A program made the position numbers and the translations under genes. Positions 7,735-16,325 of a DNA stretch of 64,000 nt are shown piece after piece. The first letter of the stretch is position 1; each line of letters begins with the position of its first letter. The notes below the pieces were generated by a model. That model was not told the DNA's origin, ran no database searches, and was given only the letters and a program-made list of their open reading frames with translations. The stretch is from Curtobacterium flaccumfaciens (GTDB taxonomy: Bacteria; Actinomycetota; Actinomycetes; Actinomycetales; Microbacteriaceae): positions 1-64,000 of the forward strand of contig NZ_JABMCF010000030.1 in the NCBI RefSeq assembly GCF_013359815.1, given 5' to 3'.

Positions 7735-8928
7735 TCAGGGCGTGATGCGGCCCGGCAGCATGTCGGGCGTCAGCGCGTTCGCCTCGGCGAGGACCTTGCG
7801 GGCCTCGTCGGTCTTGTCCCACACGTTCCAGAGCAGCACGCCCCGGACCGTGTCGTCGTCGTCCAGGTAGTAGACGACGCCGGTGACGGTGGGGTCCTGC
7901 CAGTCCTCGACCGTGCGGAGCTTCGAGCTGACCTGCCCCACGGCCTCGTACCCCATGTCGAAGACGTCGGAGTAGAACATCGGCGTGTGGTCGTAGGTCT
8001 CATCGGCGTCCGCCAGGTTGCGGCCGGCCTGCCGACCCTGCTGCTGGGCGTTGTCAACGTGTTCCACCCGGCGGGTGCCGAGGATGCGGTCCGGGTACTC
8101 GGCGACGTCACCGGCGGCGAACACGGAGTCGTCGTCGGTGAGCAGTGTCGAGGTCACCACGATGCCGTCGCGGACGGTGAGTCCGGCGTCGGCGGCGAGC
8201 TGCGTGGCGGGTTCGATGCCGAGTCCGGCGACGACCGCGTCTGCCTCGACCACGGAACCGTCGTCGAGCGTCAGTCGCACGCCGTCTGCCGTCTCGGTGC
8301 CCTCGGACACCCGACGACCGGTGCGGAGCTCGACGCCGTGGTCGACGAAGCGCTGCTGGAACGCCCGAGCCAGGTCGTCCGGGAACATCCGTCCGCCGAC
8401 GACCTCGTCCGGGTCGACCAGCGTGACGCGTGTACCGTTCTGCACGATCCCCGCCGTGATCTCCTGACCGATGTACCCGCCGCCCACGACGGCGACGTGC
8501 GCTCCGGCGTCCGCGAGTTCGCGCAGCCGGCGGTAGTCCGACGCGCTGCGGTAGTCGAGCACGCGTGCCGACGGGGACAGCCCCGGCAGCCCCCGGGGCT
8601 TCCCGCCGGTCGCGAGCAGGAGCCGCTCGTAGCCGTGGGTCGCGCCGTCGGCCGTCGTGACGGTCTTCGCGGCACGGTCGATCGCGGTGACCGCGGTTCC
8701 CAGGACGAACTGTGCCCCGGTCTCCTCGGTGTGCAGGTCGACCTTGTCGTCCCAGCTGAAGTCCGGGTCGGTCCAGAGCTTCTTCGAGAGCGCGGGCCGG
8801 GCGTAGGGCCGGTCGACGTCCTCGCTGAGGATGCCGATCGACCCGTCGGTGTCGAGCTCGCGGATGCCGCGGGCAGCAGCGTCGGCGACCATCCCGCCGC
8901 CGACGATGAGGTAGCGGAAGTCGGTCAT
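7735..8928 (-). CDS. FAD/NAD(P)-dependent oxidoreductase (ferredoxin-reductase-like)
   Basis: The 397-aa flavoprotein has two Rossmann folds. The FAD site is YLIVGGGMVAD at residues 6-16 and the NAD(P) site VAVVGGGYIGQE near 147. The second FAD motif SVFAAGDVAEYPD near 280 leads into a C-terminal dimerisation-type domain. This matches ferredoxin/rubredoxin reductase-type pyridine nucleotide-disulfide oxidoreductases lacking the redox disulfide. It probably passes electrons from NAD(P)H to a small carrier or directly to a substrate. It is the last gene of a minus-strand run with dps and an SDR gene (31-bp gap to the SDR), suggesting a role in stress redox balance. ATG 8928 has a purine-rich stretch upstream. 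The electron acceptor is unknown. Confidence 0.82.
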   Translation of the reverse strand: MTDFRYLIVGGGMVADAAARGIRELDTDGSIGILSEDVDRPYARPALSKKLWTDPDFSWDDKVDLHTEETGAQFVLGTAVTAIDRAAKTVTTADGATHGYERLLLATGGKPRGLPGLSPSARVLDYRSASDYRRLRELADAGAHVAVVGGGYIGQEITAGIVQNGTRVTLVDPDEVVGGRMFPDDLARAFQQRFVDHGVELRTGRRVSEGTETADGVRLTLDDGSVVEADAVVAGLGIEPATQLAADAGLTVRDGIVVTSTLLTDDDSVFAAGDVAEYPDRILGTRRVEHVDNAQQQGRQAGRNLADADETYDHTPMFYSDVFDMGYEAVGQVSSKLRTVEDWQDPTVTGVVYYLDDDDTVRGVLLWNVWDKTDEARKVLAEANALTPDMLPGRITP

Positions 8929-8959
8929 GACGCCTCCTGGCGGTGCTGTGGTGCCACGA

Positions 8960-9760
8960 TCAGATCGAGGCGACCGAGCCGGAGTCGACCCGGTAGTTGG
9001 CGCCGTTCACGAAGCTGGCCAGGTCCGAGCACAGGAAGGCCACCACGTTCGCGACCTCTTCCGGCTCGCCGCGGCGCTTGAGCTCCATGTACGGCCGCTC
9101 CTCTTCGAGGAAGCTGCCGATGGCCTCGTCGAACGAGGTCCCGCGCTGCTTCGCCCGCTTGTCCATCATCGCGTCGGTCATCGGCGTGTGGATGAACGCG
9201 GGGGAGACCGTGTTCACCAGCAGGCCCTCGGAGGCGTAGGAGCGCGACAGGCCCTTGGCGAACGAGAGCACCCCGGCCTTCGCGGCGCAGTAGGGCAGTT
9301 CGTCGTCGTACGGCTGCGAGGCGTCCTCGGACACCAGGTAGACGATGCGTCCCCAGCCGCCCTGGCGCAGATCGCCGATGAACTCGCGGGTGATCCGCAC
9401 CGGCCCCATCAGGTCGATGTCGATCGTCTCCGCCCAACCGGCCTCGTCGATCTCGTGGAACATGCCCTGGGCACCGGTGACGCCCGAGGACTGCACCAGG
9501 ATGTCGATCTCGCCGACGGCTTCGCGCACCTTGTCGTGCAGGGCGGCGAGGCTCTCGGCGCTCCGGACGTCGGCGGCGAACGCGTGCAGCTTGCCGAGCG
9601 GCGCCTCGAGCTGGTCGGCACTGGTGTCCAGACGGCTCTGGTCGATGTCGGTGACGACCACGGTCGCACCCTCAGCCAGGAGGATGCGCGCCGTGTTCCA
9701 GCCGATGCCGGAGTCGCCGCCGAAGACGAGTGCGGTCTTGCCCTGGATACCGAGGTCCAC
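8960..9760 (-). CDS. short-chain dehydrogenase/reductase
   Basis: The 266-aa classical SDR has a variant cofactor motif GGDSGIG at residues 14-20, where the usual TGxxxGIG Thr is Gly. It has the catalytic set Ser144, Tyr157 and Lys161 (YCAAK), and NTVSPAFIHTPM after the active site. The substrate is unknown. GTG 9760 is chosen because it gives the standard short N-terminus (VDLGIQGKTALVFGG) and has AGGGG upstream. It lies eight bases after the dps stop, so dps and this gene are almost certainly co-transcribed. Pairing with a ferritin-like protein and a flavoprotein suggests an oxidative- or general-stress unit. The longer frame to 9859 would overlap dps and lacks SDR similarity. Confidence 0.85.
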   Translation of the reverse strand: MDLGIQGKTALVFGGDSGIGWNTARILLAEGATVVVTDIDQSRLDTSADQLEAPLGKLHAFAADVRSAESLAALHDKVREAVGEIDILVQSSGVTGAQGMFHEIDEAGWAETIDIDLMGPVRITREFIGDLRQGGWGRIVYLVSEDASQPYDDELPYCAAKAGVLSFAKGLSRSYASEGLLVNTVSPAFIHTPMTDAMMDKRAKQRGTSFDEAIGSFLEEERPYMELKRRGEPEEVANVVAFLCSDLASFVNGANYRVDSGSVASI

Positions 9761-9768
9761 CCGGGCCC

Positions 9769-10275
9769 CTACGCGTGTGCCGACGCGTCGGCGACGGCGG
9801 GCGTGGTGGCGGAGGCCAGCGGGGTGCTGGGCGCGCGGTTCTCGGCGGAGACCATCCACGCGAGCTGCTCGAGGCGCTCGATGAAGCCGTGGAGCAGGTC
9901 CGCGGTCGTCGGGTCTTCCTCGTCGACCTCGTCGTGGACGTCGCGCATGGTGCCCGTCGCCTGGTACAGCCGGAGCGTGACCTGGTCGATGGCGTCGTGC
10001 GTGGTGATCTCGCCCGAGGGGAACGCGTCGAGGTGGCTGCCCGCGGAGACGGTCGCCGAGCGGCCGTCCGGCACGAGGTACAGCGCACGCATGCGCTCGG
10101 CGGTGTCGTCGGCGAACTCACGGGCTGCGTCGACGATCTCGTCGAGCTGCAGGTGGAGGTCGCGGAAGTTCGTGCCCAGGATGTTCCAGTGGGCCTGCTT
10201 GCCCTGCAGGTGCAGGTCGATGAGGTCCACGAGGACCGCCTGGAGGTTCTTGGCCATCTTGTCCGAAGCGTGCAT
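9769..10275 (-). CDS. dps: Dps family DNA-protecting ferritin-like protein
   Basis: The 168-aa protein has the Dps four-helix layout. Ferroxidase ligands sit in HWNILGTNFRDLHLQLDEI, with His29, His41 and Asp45, the canonical intersubunit iron site. The C-terminus is an Ala/Thr/Pro-rich tail (about residues 150-168), of the type that can contact DNA or neighbouring subunits. Dps dodecamers oxidise Fe(II) with peroxide and condense the nucleoid in starvation. A clear AAGGAG ribosome-binding site precedes the ATG at 10275. It is the first gene of the dps-SDR-FAD reductase operon. The MarR-type gene lies 113 bp upstream on the same strand and could regulate it. Confidence 0.92.
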   Translation of the reverse strand: MHASDKMAKNLQAVLVDLIDLHLQGKQAHWNILGTNFRDLHLQLDEIVDAAREFADDTAERMRALYLVPDGRSATVSAGSHLDAFPSGEITTHDAIDQVTLRLYQATGTMRDVHDEVDEEDPTTADLLHGFIERLEQLAWMVSAENRAPSTPLASATTPAVADASAHA

Positions 10276-10388
10276 GGTTGTGGCTCCTTTCGCGTCGGTG
10301 TGACCGTTCCGGTCTACGCGGTGCCGCAGTGCACGCTCTCAGTGCGCTCGGAGGCAGCGTCCCCCGAGGGCGTTCGGTGCAGCGTCGC

Positions 10389-10901
10389 TCAGTGCGACGG
10401 CGCGGGGTCGACCTGGTCGACGGCGTCGCGCATCTGCTCCAGGAAGCCGGCGACGATCCGCGCCTCGGACGCGGGGAGCCCCTCGGCGATCGACATCATC
10501 CGGCGGTGCATCACACCGAGCGTGGCGCGGACCTCGTCGTCGGTCTCGGTCGTCGGCGTGATGACGAGGGCCCGGCGGTCGGTGGGGTGCGGGTCGCGGC
10601 GGACGTGGTTCGACTTGACCAGGCGGTCGATGAGGATCGTCGTCGAGGCCGACGAGATCTTGAGGTACGCGGCGAGGTCCTTCGGGCTCACGGCGGTGCC
10701 GGAGCGCTGCGCCTGCAGCAGGAAGCGCACGGCGAGCAGGTCGGTCTCGCCCATGCCCATCGAGTCACGGGTCCGGCGGCGCATGGCCGTCTCGGCGGAC
10801 CGGTACCGGCGCAGGGCGTTCAGCACCGCGACCCCGCGTTGGGTCGCGTCGTCGTCCGGGAACCAGTACCCGGACGCCTCGGTGATCTCCTGCGTCGACA
10901 T
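10389..10901 (-). CDS. MarR family transcriptional regulator
   Basis: The 170-aa protein carries the MarR winged helix. An N-terminal dimerisation helix leads to LAAYLKISSASTTILIDRLVKSNHVRR (recognition helix, about residues 78-104) and the wing DPHPTDRRALVITPT, which matches the family's D.R....LT motif. These proteins are ligand- or oxidant-responsive repressors that bind short palindromes. ATG 10901 gives the usual family length; the upstream frame runs through repetitive GC-rich sequence. The likely targets are itself and the dps operon downstream, as inferred from position. No clear operator was recognised in the 113-bp gap before dps. Confidence 0.82.
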   Translation of the reverse strand: MSTQEITEASGYWFPDDDATQRGVAVLNALRRYRSAETAMRRRTRDSMGMGETDLLAVRFLLQAQRSGTAVSPKDLAAYLKISSASTTILIDRLVKSNHVRRDPHPTDRRALVITPTTETDDEVRATLGVMHRRMMSIAEGLPASEARIVAGFLEQMRDAVDQVDPAPSH

Positions 10902-11019
10902 GGCGTTCAGGGTAACCCGTCTCGTATCTCGGTCGTCTAGCGGACTCCCGGGTTCCGCCACGACCGGTGCGTCCGCACCGTCCGATGCGTTCGCAACGAC
11001 CGTTGCGTCCGCACCGGAC

Positions 11020-11061
11020 GGACAGGAGGCCCGTGGCGGGGTCGCCACGGGCCTCCTGTCC
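11020..11061. terminator. family-A hairpin (19-bp perfect stem)
   Basis: GGACAGGAGGCCCGTGGCG (11020-11038) and its complement (11043-11061) enclose GGGT. It lies directly after the FMN reductase gene on the minus strand. The stretch between it and the MarR gene holds short GC-rich direct repeats of the form ACCGNTGCGTCCGCACCG. Confidence 0.72.
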
Positions 11062-11075
11062 GGTGGTTCGTCGCG

Positions 11076-11642
11076 TTACGCGGCTGCCTGCTCGTCCGTG
11101 CCGGCTGCGGCCTCGGCGAGCGCGGTGAGCGCGCCCTGCACGAGCGTCGTGACCTCGGCGTCCTCACGCGGGTGGGTCTCCGCGAAGCGGACGACCGACT
11201 GCGGGATGGCGACCTTGACGTCCTCCAGGACCTTCGCGCCGGCGATGCCGGCGGCCTTGCGGGCGTCGTCGTGGGCCCAGACGCCGCCGTACTGGCCGAA
11301 CGCCGAGCCGATCACGGCGAGGGGCTTGCCGGACAGCGGCGAGGCGCCGAACGGACGCGAACCCCAGTCGAGCGCGTTCTTCAGGACGGCGGGGATGGTG
11401 CCGTTGTACTCGGGGGTGATCAGCAGGACGGCGTCCGCGGTGGCGACGGCGTCGCGGAAGGCGACGGCAGCGGCGGGCGGGGTGTCGCCGTCGATGTCCT
11501 CGTTGTAGAACGGCAGGTCGACGATGCCGTCGAAGGTGTGCAGCTCGATGCCCTCCGGCGCGTGGTGCGCGGCGGCCTCGGCGAGCTTGCGGTTGATGGA
11601 GTCGGCGCGCAGGCTGCCGACGAGGACGAGGACGTTCGTCAT
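11076..11642 (-). CDS. NADPH-dependent FMN reductase (flavodoxin fold)
   Basis: The 188-aa protein has a flavodoxin-like fold. The phosphate-binding loop GSLRADSINRK is at residues 9-19 and the FMN/NADPH block PEYNGTIPAVLKNALDW at 77-93. This matches the NADPH-dependent FMN/azo/quinone reductase family (YieF/ChrR type), which reduces quinones, chromate or azo dyes by two electrons and protects against oxidative stress. The Ala-rich C-terminus is variable. AGAAGGAG precedes the ATG at 11642 at ideal spacing. It is monocistronic, closed by a family-A hairpin and divergent from the GH13 gene 106 bp away. The physiological substrate is uncertain. Confidence 0.87.
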   Translation of the reverse strand: MTNVLVLVGSLRADSINRKLAEAAAHHAPEGIELHTFDGIVDLPFYNEDIDGDTPPAAAVAFRDAVATADAVLLITPEYNGTIPAVLKNALDWGSRPFGASPLSGKPLAVIGSAFGQYGGVWAHDDARKAAGIAGAKVLEDVKVAIPQSVVRFAETHPREDAEVTTLVQGALTALAEAAAGTDEQAAA

Positions 11643-11736
11643 GGAGCTCCTTCTGTTGCGGGATGCTGTTGCTGGACGGAAAGGTGTCAGCGACAACCAA
11701 TGCGATCGTAGGGGGCGCTATTCCCGGTCCGCTGAG

Positions 11737-11742
11737 TACGGT
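11737..11742 (+). promoter_or_regulatory. -10 element, leaderless start of the GH13 gene
   Basis: TACGGT ends exactly six bases before the GTG at 11749, so transcription and translation should begin at about the same base. Confidence 0.5.
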
Positions 11743-11748
11743 GGCGTC

Positions 11749-13401
11749 GTGACCACGCTTCGGACCCCGGCCAGCACGCCACGAACCACCGACCCGACCT
11801 GGTGGCGCGATGCCGTCGTCTACCAGGTCTACCCGCGCAGCTTCGCCGACACGGACGGCGACGGGCTCGGTGACGTCGCGGGCATCACGAGCCGGGTGCC
11901 GTACCTGGCGTCGCTGGGCGTCGATGCCCTGTGGCTCTCCCCGTTCTTCCCGTCGCCGCTCGCCGACGGTGGTTACGACGTCGCCGACTACCGCGCCGTC
12001 GACCCGAAGCTCGGGTCCCTCGACGACCTGGACGCCCTGGTCAGGGCCGCCCACGAGCACGACCTCAAGGTCATCGTCGACATCGTGCCGAACCACACCT
12101 CGGACCAGCACGAGTGGTTCCGGGCTGCGCTGGCGTCCGCGCCGGGGTCGGGGTCGGCCGAGCGTGCGCGGTACGTGTTCCGCGAGGGCTCCGGCGCCTC
12201 CGGGGAACTGCCGCCGAGCGACTGGGTGTCGAACTTCGGCGGCAGCGCGTGGACCCGGGTTCCGGACGGGCAGTGGTACCTGCACCTGTTCGCCCCCGAG
12301 CAGCCGGACCTGGACTGGTCGAACCCCGAGGTCCGCGCCGACTTCGAGGACACGCTCCGCTTCTGGTCCGACCGCGGCGTCGACGGGTTCCGCGTGGACG
12401 TCGCGCACGGGCTGGCGAAGGACCTGTCGACCCCGTACCGGCCGTCGAACGAGCAGGACCTGCCGCTCGACGGTTCCGACCCGCTGTACGACCGCGACGA
12501 GGTGCACGAGATCTTCGCCACCTGGCGCCGGGTGCTCGACGAGTACGACCCGCCCCGTGCCGCGGTCGCCGAGGCATGGGCCCCGGCACCCCGCCGTGTC
12601 CTGTACGCCCGGCCGACGGAGCTCGGGCAGGCCTTCAACTTCGACCTGCTCGAGGCCCCGTTCGAGCCCGATGTGTTCCGTCGGATCATCGAGCGGAACC
12701 TGGCCGCCTCGGAGCAGTCCGGTGCCTCGAGCACCTGGGTGCTGTCGAACCACGACGTCGTGCGGCACCCCACCCGCTACGGCCTGCCGGACGGCACCGA
12801 CACCGACGCCTGGCTCATGACGGACGGCACGACGCCGGAGCTCGACCGTGCACGGGGGCTCCGTCGTGCTCGAGCGGCGACGATGCTGATGCTGGCGCTG
12901 CCCGGGTCGTCGTACGTCTACCAGGGCGAGGAACTCGGGCTGCACGAGGCCGCCGCGATCCCGCGCGACCTGCTGCAGGACCCGAAGTGGCTCCGCACCG
13001 GACACACCGTCAAGGGCCGGGACGGCTGCCGCGTACCGATCCCGTGGACGCGCTCCGGACCGTCGTTCGGCTTCGGGGACGTCGCACCGCACCTGCCGCA
13101 GCCGCAGGACTTCGGGGAGTCCTCGGTCGAGGCCGAGGACGGCGATCCCGAGTCGACCCTGTCGCTGTACCGCCGGGCGCTGGCCGCCCGGCGTCGGCTG
13201 CAGCAGGGGGAGGCGCTGACGTGGCTGGAGTCCGGCTCCGAGGTCGTGGCGTTCGCGCGGCACGACGGCTGGCGGTCGGTCACGAACTTCGGCACCGCGC
13301 CGGTGCCCCTGCCGGCCGGGACCGTCGTCGTCGCGTCCGGGCCGCTCGACGGGGTCGCACCGGGGCTGCTGCCGGGTGAGACGACGGTGTGGCTGGCCTG
13401 A
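11749..13401 (+). CDS. GH13 alpha-glucosidase (oligo-1,6-glucosidase-like)
   Basis: The 550-aa protein has an alpha-amylase-type (beta/alpha)8 barrel. It shows YQVYPRSFADTDGDGLGD near residue 25, DIVPNHTS at about 111-118, the catalytic nucleophile Asp217 in GFRVDVAHG, acid/base Glu275 in AVAEAW, and the transition-state stabiliser pair His335-Asp336 in LSNHD. The DGDGxGD calcium-loop start and overall length match alpha-glucosidases and sucrose/trehalose-type hydrolases of the oligo-1,6-glucosidase group. It lacks a signal peptide, so it should hydrolyse imported maltose- or isomaltose-type oligosaccharides. The GTG start lies six bases after TACGGT. Exact linkage specificity cannot be read from sequence. 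Confidence 0.87.
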   Translation: MTTLRTPASTPRTTDPTWWRDAVVYQVYPRSFADTDGDGLGDVAGITSRVPYLASLGVDALWLSPFFPSPLADGGYDVADYRAVDPKLGSLDDLDALVRAAHEHDLKVIVDIVPNHTSDQHEWFRAALASAPGSGSAERARYVFREGSGASGELPPSDWVSNFGGSAWTRVPDGQWYLHLFAPEQPDLDWSNPEVRADFEDTLRFWSDRGVDGFRVDVAHGLAKDLSTPYRPSNEQDLPLDGSDPLYDRDEVHEIFATWRRVLDEYDPPRAAVAEAWAPAPRRVLYARPTELGQAFNFDLLEAPFEPDVFRRIIERNLAASEQSGASSTWVLSNHDVVRHPTRYGLPDGTDTDAWLMTDGTTPELDRARGLRRARAATMLMLALPGSSYVYQGEELGLHEAAAIPRDLLQDPKWLRTGHTVKGRDGCRVPIPWTRSGPSFGFGDVAPHLPQPQDFGESSVEAEDGDPESTLSLYRRALAARRRLQQGEALTWLESGSEVVAFARHDGWRSVTNFGTAPVPLPAGTVVVASGPLDGVAPGLLPGETTVWLA

Positions 13402-13510
13402 GCGGTCCGCTCGCGTCGTTCGTCCTCCACAGCCGGGAGGCCCGTGGGGGCGTTCCACAGATCGTCTCGCCGCCGCCCGGGGGTGACGTCCCGGTCGCGA
13501 GCATCGGGGC

Positions 13511-15523
13511 ATGACAGATCCCACTGCATCAGCTCCAGCTCCTGCCCCAGCGCCTTCCCTCGACCGGCGGTCGTTCCGCTCGCGGGTCGTCCGCCGTCTC
13601 GCCGCGGCGTGCGCCACCCTGACCGCGCTCGGCGTGCTCGCGGCACCCGCGGTCCTGCCGTCCGGGTCGAGTGCGGCCGCCCTCGACTTCCCGTACGTCA
13701 ACCAGTTCTCCAGTGCGTCCGGCGGTGCCCTGCACGGTGACGCGGCGGTGTCCGGCGGTCGACTGCGCCTGACCGACGACGTCCGGAACCAGGCGGGAGC
13801 GTGGTCGACGAACGACACGTTCCCGTCGGACACCGGGCTCGAGATCGAGTTCACGTACGCGATGCACACCGAGAAGGACGACCCCGGCGCCGACGGCCTG
13901 CTGCTGTACCTGGCCGACGGCGCTGCGGCGCAGGGCGTCGGGTCCTTCGGCGCCGGTCTCGGGTACGCCTGCCGCAAGGAAGCGACCGAGGGCGGGGGCC
14001 GGGAGTGCGACCTGCCGGGCGTCCCCGGGGGCTTCGCGGCCGTCGCGATCGACCACTACGGCAACTTCTCGTCACGCATCAACGGGTCCGGTCCCGGAGC
14101 GCAGCCCGACCACGTGGTCGTCCGGGGCTCCGGCAACGGGACCGAGGGCTACCGGTACGTCGCGGGTGCCGCGGCACCGGGCGGCACCGTGACGGCCGGT
14201 TCGACGCCCCGGACGGTCCGGATCACCCTGCTGCCCGACGACGGCGGCGGGCTCGCGGTCTCCGTCCGGCTGCAGGTCGGCTCGACCATGCGCACCGTGC
14301 TCGACTCGGTCCCGCTGCACGGCGACGGCCAGGCCGCGCTGCCGAGCACGCTGCGCCTCGGGTTCGCCGGTGCCACCGGCAGCCACGTCGACAAGCACGA
14401 GGTCGACGCGCTCCGGGTCTGGAAGCCGGCGGACCTGTCCGTCGAGCACGACCTGCCCGCGACCGCGACGGCCGGCGAACCGCTCCGCTACACCGTGACG
14501 GCGCGGAACCCCGGCCCGAACGCCGCCGACCCGAGCCCGCTGCAGGTCGACGTGCCCGACGGCGTCGAGGACGTCACCTGGACCTGCACGGCTGCGGACG
14601 GCTCCGCCTGCGCGACCGGGTCGGGCACCGGTGACGTCGCGACCGACCTGTCGTTGCCCCGAGGGGGTTCGGCCGTCGTCACGATCGAGGGCCGGGTGGC
14701 CGAGGGCACGTCCGGAGCGCTGGAGAGCGTGGCGACCATCGCCCCGCCGACCTCGTTGTCCGACACGAACGAGGCCGACAACGCCTCGCGGGCGACCACC
14801 ACCGTGACAGCACCGGTGATCGCCGCCGACGTCGAGACCGACAAGTCGGTGTCGCCGTCGACCGTGCGGCCCGGTGACGAGGTCGAGTACCTCGTGACGG
14901 CCCGGAACCGGGGGCCGTCCGTGGCGCAGCAGGTCGGGGCGGTCGACGACCTGCCCCGGGCCATGCGGTTCGTGGGCTCCGACGACGGGTGCACGGCCGA
15001 GGGGCAGCGGGTGACCTGCAGCTCCGACGTGTCGCTCGAGGTGGGCGAGACCCTGGACTTCCGGATCCGCGCCGAGCTCGACCCCGCGTACCAGGGGGAC
15101 GGCTCCGACGTGGTGAACGTGGCGACGGCGACCTCGCCGACCGACGCGGACGGCGGCGACCCGTCCACCGGCGTCGCGATCGTCGTGGGTCCGGACGACG
15201 AGGGGCCCGCGCCGAGCCCCGCGCCGACGAGCGGCCCCGTGCCGACGACCGGGCCGGCTCCGGACGACGGGGACGCCGGTGGTGACGGTTCCGGCGGCGA
15301 CGACGGTGACGGCGCCGGTGCCGACGACGGCGGAGCGGGTGACCCCGCAGCCGACCGTCGGGCGGCTGCCCCCGTCGGAGCCCTCGCCTACACCGGCGCC
15401 GAAGGGCTCGGCCTCGCCGCGGCGCTCGCCGCCCTGGCCGCCGCCGCCGGGTCCGTGTGCTGGCGGCTCGCGCGACGTCGTGCTCGTCGGAACGCGCCGA
15501 CCGACGACCCGCAGCAGCCCTGA
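13511..15523 (+). CDS. sortase-anchored surface protein: L-type lectin domain plus two DUF11 repeats
   Basis: The 670-aa secreted protein has a basic N-terminus and a hydrophobic signal segment at about residues 29-58. A beta-sandwich resembling L-type lectins covers about 60-300 (FPYVNQFSSASGG, GADGLLLYLADG, AIDHYGNFSS). Two DUF11 repeats follow (about 305-430 and 435-555; each has YTVTARNPGPN- or YLVTARNRGPS-type motifs). An Asp/Gly/Pro-rich spacer then leads to LAYTG at 625-629, a hydrophobic helix and an RRRARR tail. LAxTG is the signal recognised by class E sortases common in actinobacteria, so covalent peptidoglycan attachment is expected. The lectin-like domain suggests glycan binding. 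The ATG is preceded by weak GAGCAT. No sortase gene is in the window. Confidence 0.8.
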   Translation: MTDPTASAPAPAPAPSLDRRSFRSRVVRRLAAACATLTALGVLAAPAVLPSGSSAAALDFPYVNQFSSASGGALHGDAAVSGGRLRLTDDVRNQAGAWSTNDTFPSDTGLEIEFTYAMHTEKDDPGADGLLLYLADGAAAQGVGSFGAGLGYACRKEATEGGGRECDLPGVPGGFAAVAIDHYGNFSSRINGSGPGAQPDHVVVRGSGNGTEGYRYVAGAAAPGGTVTAGSTPRTVRITLLPDDGGGLAVSVRLQVGSTMRTVLDSVPLHGDGQAALPSTLRLGFAGATGSHVDKHEVDALRVWKPADLSVEHDLPATATAGEPLRYTVTARNPGPNAADPSPLQVDVPDGVEDVTWTCTAADGSACATGSGTGDVATDLSLPRGGSAVVTIEGRVAEGTSGALESVATIAPPTSLSDTNEADNASRATTTVTAPVIAADVETDKSVSPSTVRPGDEVEYLVTARNRGPSVAQQVGAVDDLPRAMRFVGSDDGCTAEGQRVTCSSDVSLEVGETLDFRIRAELDPAYQGDGSDVVNVATATSPTDADGGDPSTGVAIVVGPDDEGPAPSPAPTSGPVPTTGPAPDDGDAGGDGSGGDDGDGAGADDGGAGDPAADRRAAAPVGALAYTGAEGLGLAAALAALAAAAGSVCWRLARRRARRNAPTDDPQQP

Positions 15524-15554
15524 CACCGCCGGGACGGCACCGGACGGCGGTGTC
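15522..15554 (+). terminator. hairpin overlapping the stop of the LAYTG surface protein
   Basis: GACACCGCC (15522-15530) pairs with GGCGGTGTC (15546-15554). The left arm overlaps the TGA. An alternative stem with the following GTCGTCCCGGTG is also possible. Confidence 0.5.
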
Positions 15555-15665
15555 GTCCCGGTGCACGGGTGTGGACGTCCACAGGGGCCGAGTCCGCTCC
15601 GGTCGGGCGTCCACCCCACCGGCGGTAGGATCGGATCCACGATCCGCATGCCCGAAAGAGGTCTC

Positions 15666-16325
15666 GTGTCCGACACCGTGGACGACGCCACCACCGTGGA
15701 AGACGCGACCCAGCGCGCGCGGTACTGGCCGATCCCGATCCTCCGGGCGGTCCCCGCAGCGGTCGTCGCGATGGTGATCACCTTCTCGACCAACCACGCC
15801 GCGGGCTACGGTCTCCTGCTGTTCGGCGGCTTCGCCCTGATCGAGGGTCTCGTGCTCCTGTTCGGCGGGATCTCCCGACTGCCCCTCGACGGTCGATCGC
15901 GTCGCACGACCCTGCTGCAGGCCGTCATCACCCTGCTCGCCGCCGTCGCCGCGTTCGCGTGCAACGGGTTCGGGCTGCCGGCCTTCATCACGGTCATCGT
16001 CGCGTTCGCGGTGCTGACCGGGGCCCTCGAGCTGTCGCAGGGGCTCCGTGCCCGTCGACGCTCGCCTTTCGCTCGCGACTGGACCACGATCGGCGGCCTC
16101 ACGCTGCTGCTCGCGGTCGCCTTCCTCGTCACGCCGCCGGACTACTCCCAGCAGCTCGGTGGCGTGGAGCAGGTCACCGGCACCCTCGACGCCTCGATCG
16201 TGCTCGTCGGCCTGCTCGGCGCGTACCTCGCCATCACGGCCGTCTTCCACGTGATCGCCGGCCTCTCGCACAAGTGGGGCACGGCCACGCCGGCCGTCGC
16301 CCCGGACGGAGCACCACACGCATGA
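15666..16325 (+). CDS. six-helix membrane protein, DUF308/HdeD-like
   Basis: The 219-aa integral membrane protein has about six hydrophobic helices in pairs (for example LLLFGGFALIEGLVLLFGG and LLQAVITLLAAVAAF). The pairwise-helix plan and the LLxFGxxxLIEGL phrase recall DUF308/HdeD-family membrane proteins; the match is by pattern only. An acidic N-terminal tail (DTVDDATTVEDA) is probably cytoplasmic. GTG 15666 follows AAAGAGGT at good spacing; an in-frame ATG at 15648 is the alternative. Its stop overlaps the next gene's start in ATGA, so the two are translationally coupled. Function unknown. Confidence 0.68.
   Translation: MSDTVDDATTVEDATQRARYWPIPILRAVPAAVVAMVITFSTNHAAGYGLLLFGGFALIEGLVLLFGGISRLPLDGRSRRTTLLQAVITLLAAVAAFACNGFGLPAFITVIVAFAVLTGALELSQGLRARRRSPFARDWTTIGGLTLLLAVAFLVTPPDYSQQLGGVEQVTGTLDASIVLVGLLGAYLAITAVFHVIAGLSHKWGTATPAVAPDGAPHA

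Noticed and set aside
10924-11019. Direct repeats near the MarR promoter as operators
   Set aside because: The ACCGNTGCGTCCGCACCG repeats lie mostly more than 40 bp upstream of the MarR start and look like simple GC-rich duplications; evidence for regulator binding is too thin.
11164-13977. A 937-codon minus-strand open frame
   Set aside because: It lies antisense to the GH13 gene and runs out of frame through the FMN reductase; its composition is typical of a shadow frame.
15388-16319. Minus-strand frames opposite the DUF308-like gene
   Set aside because: Shadow frames; the plus-strand pair has a ribosome-binding site, an ATGA overlap and membrane-protein composition.
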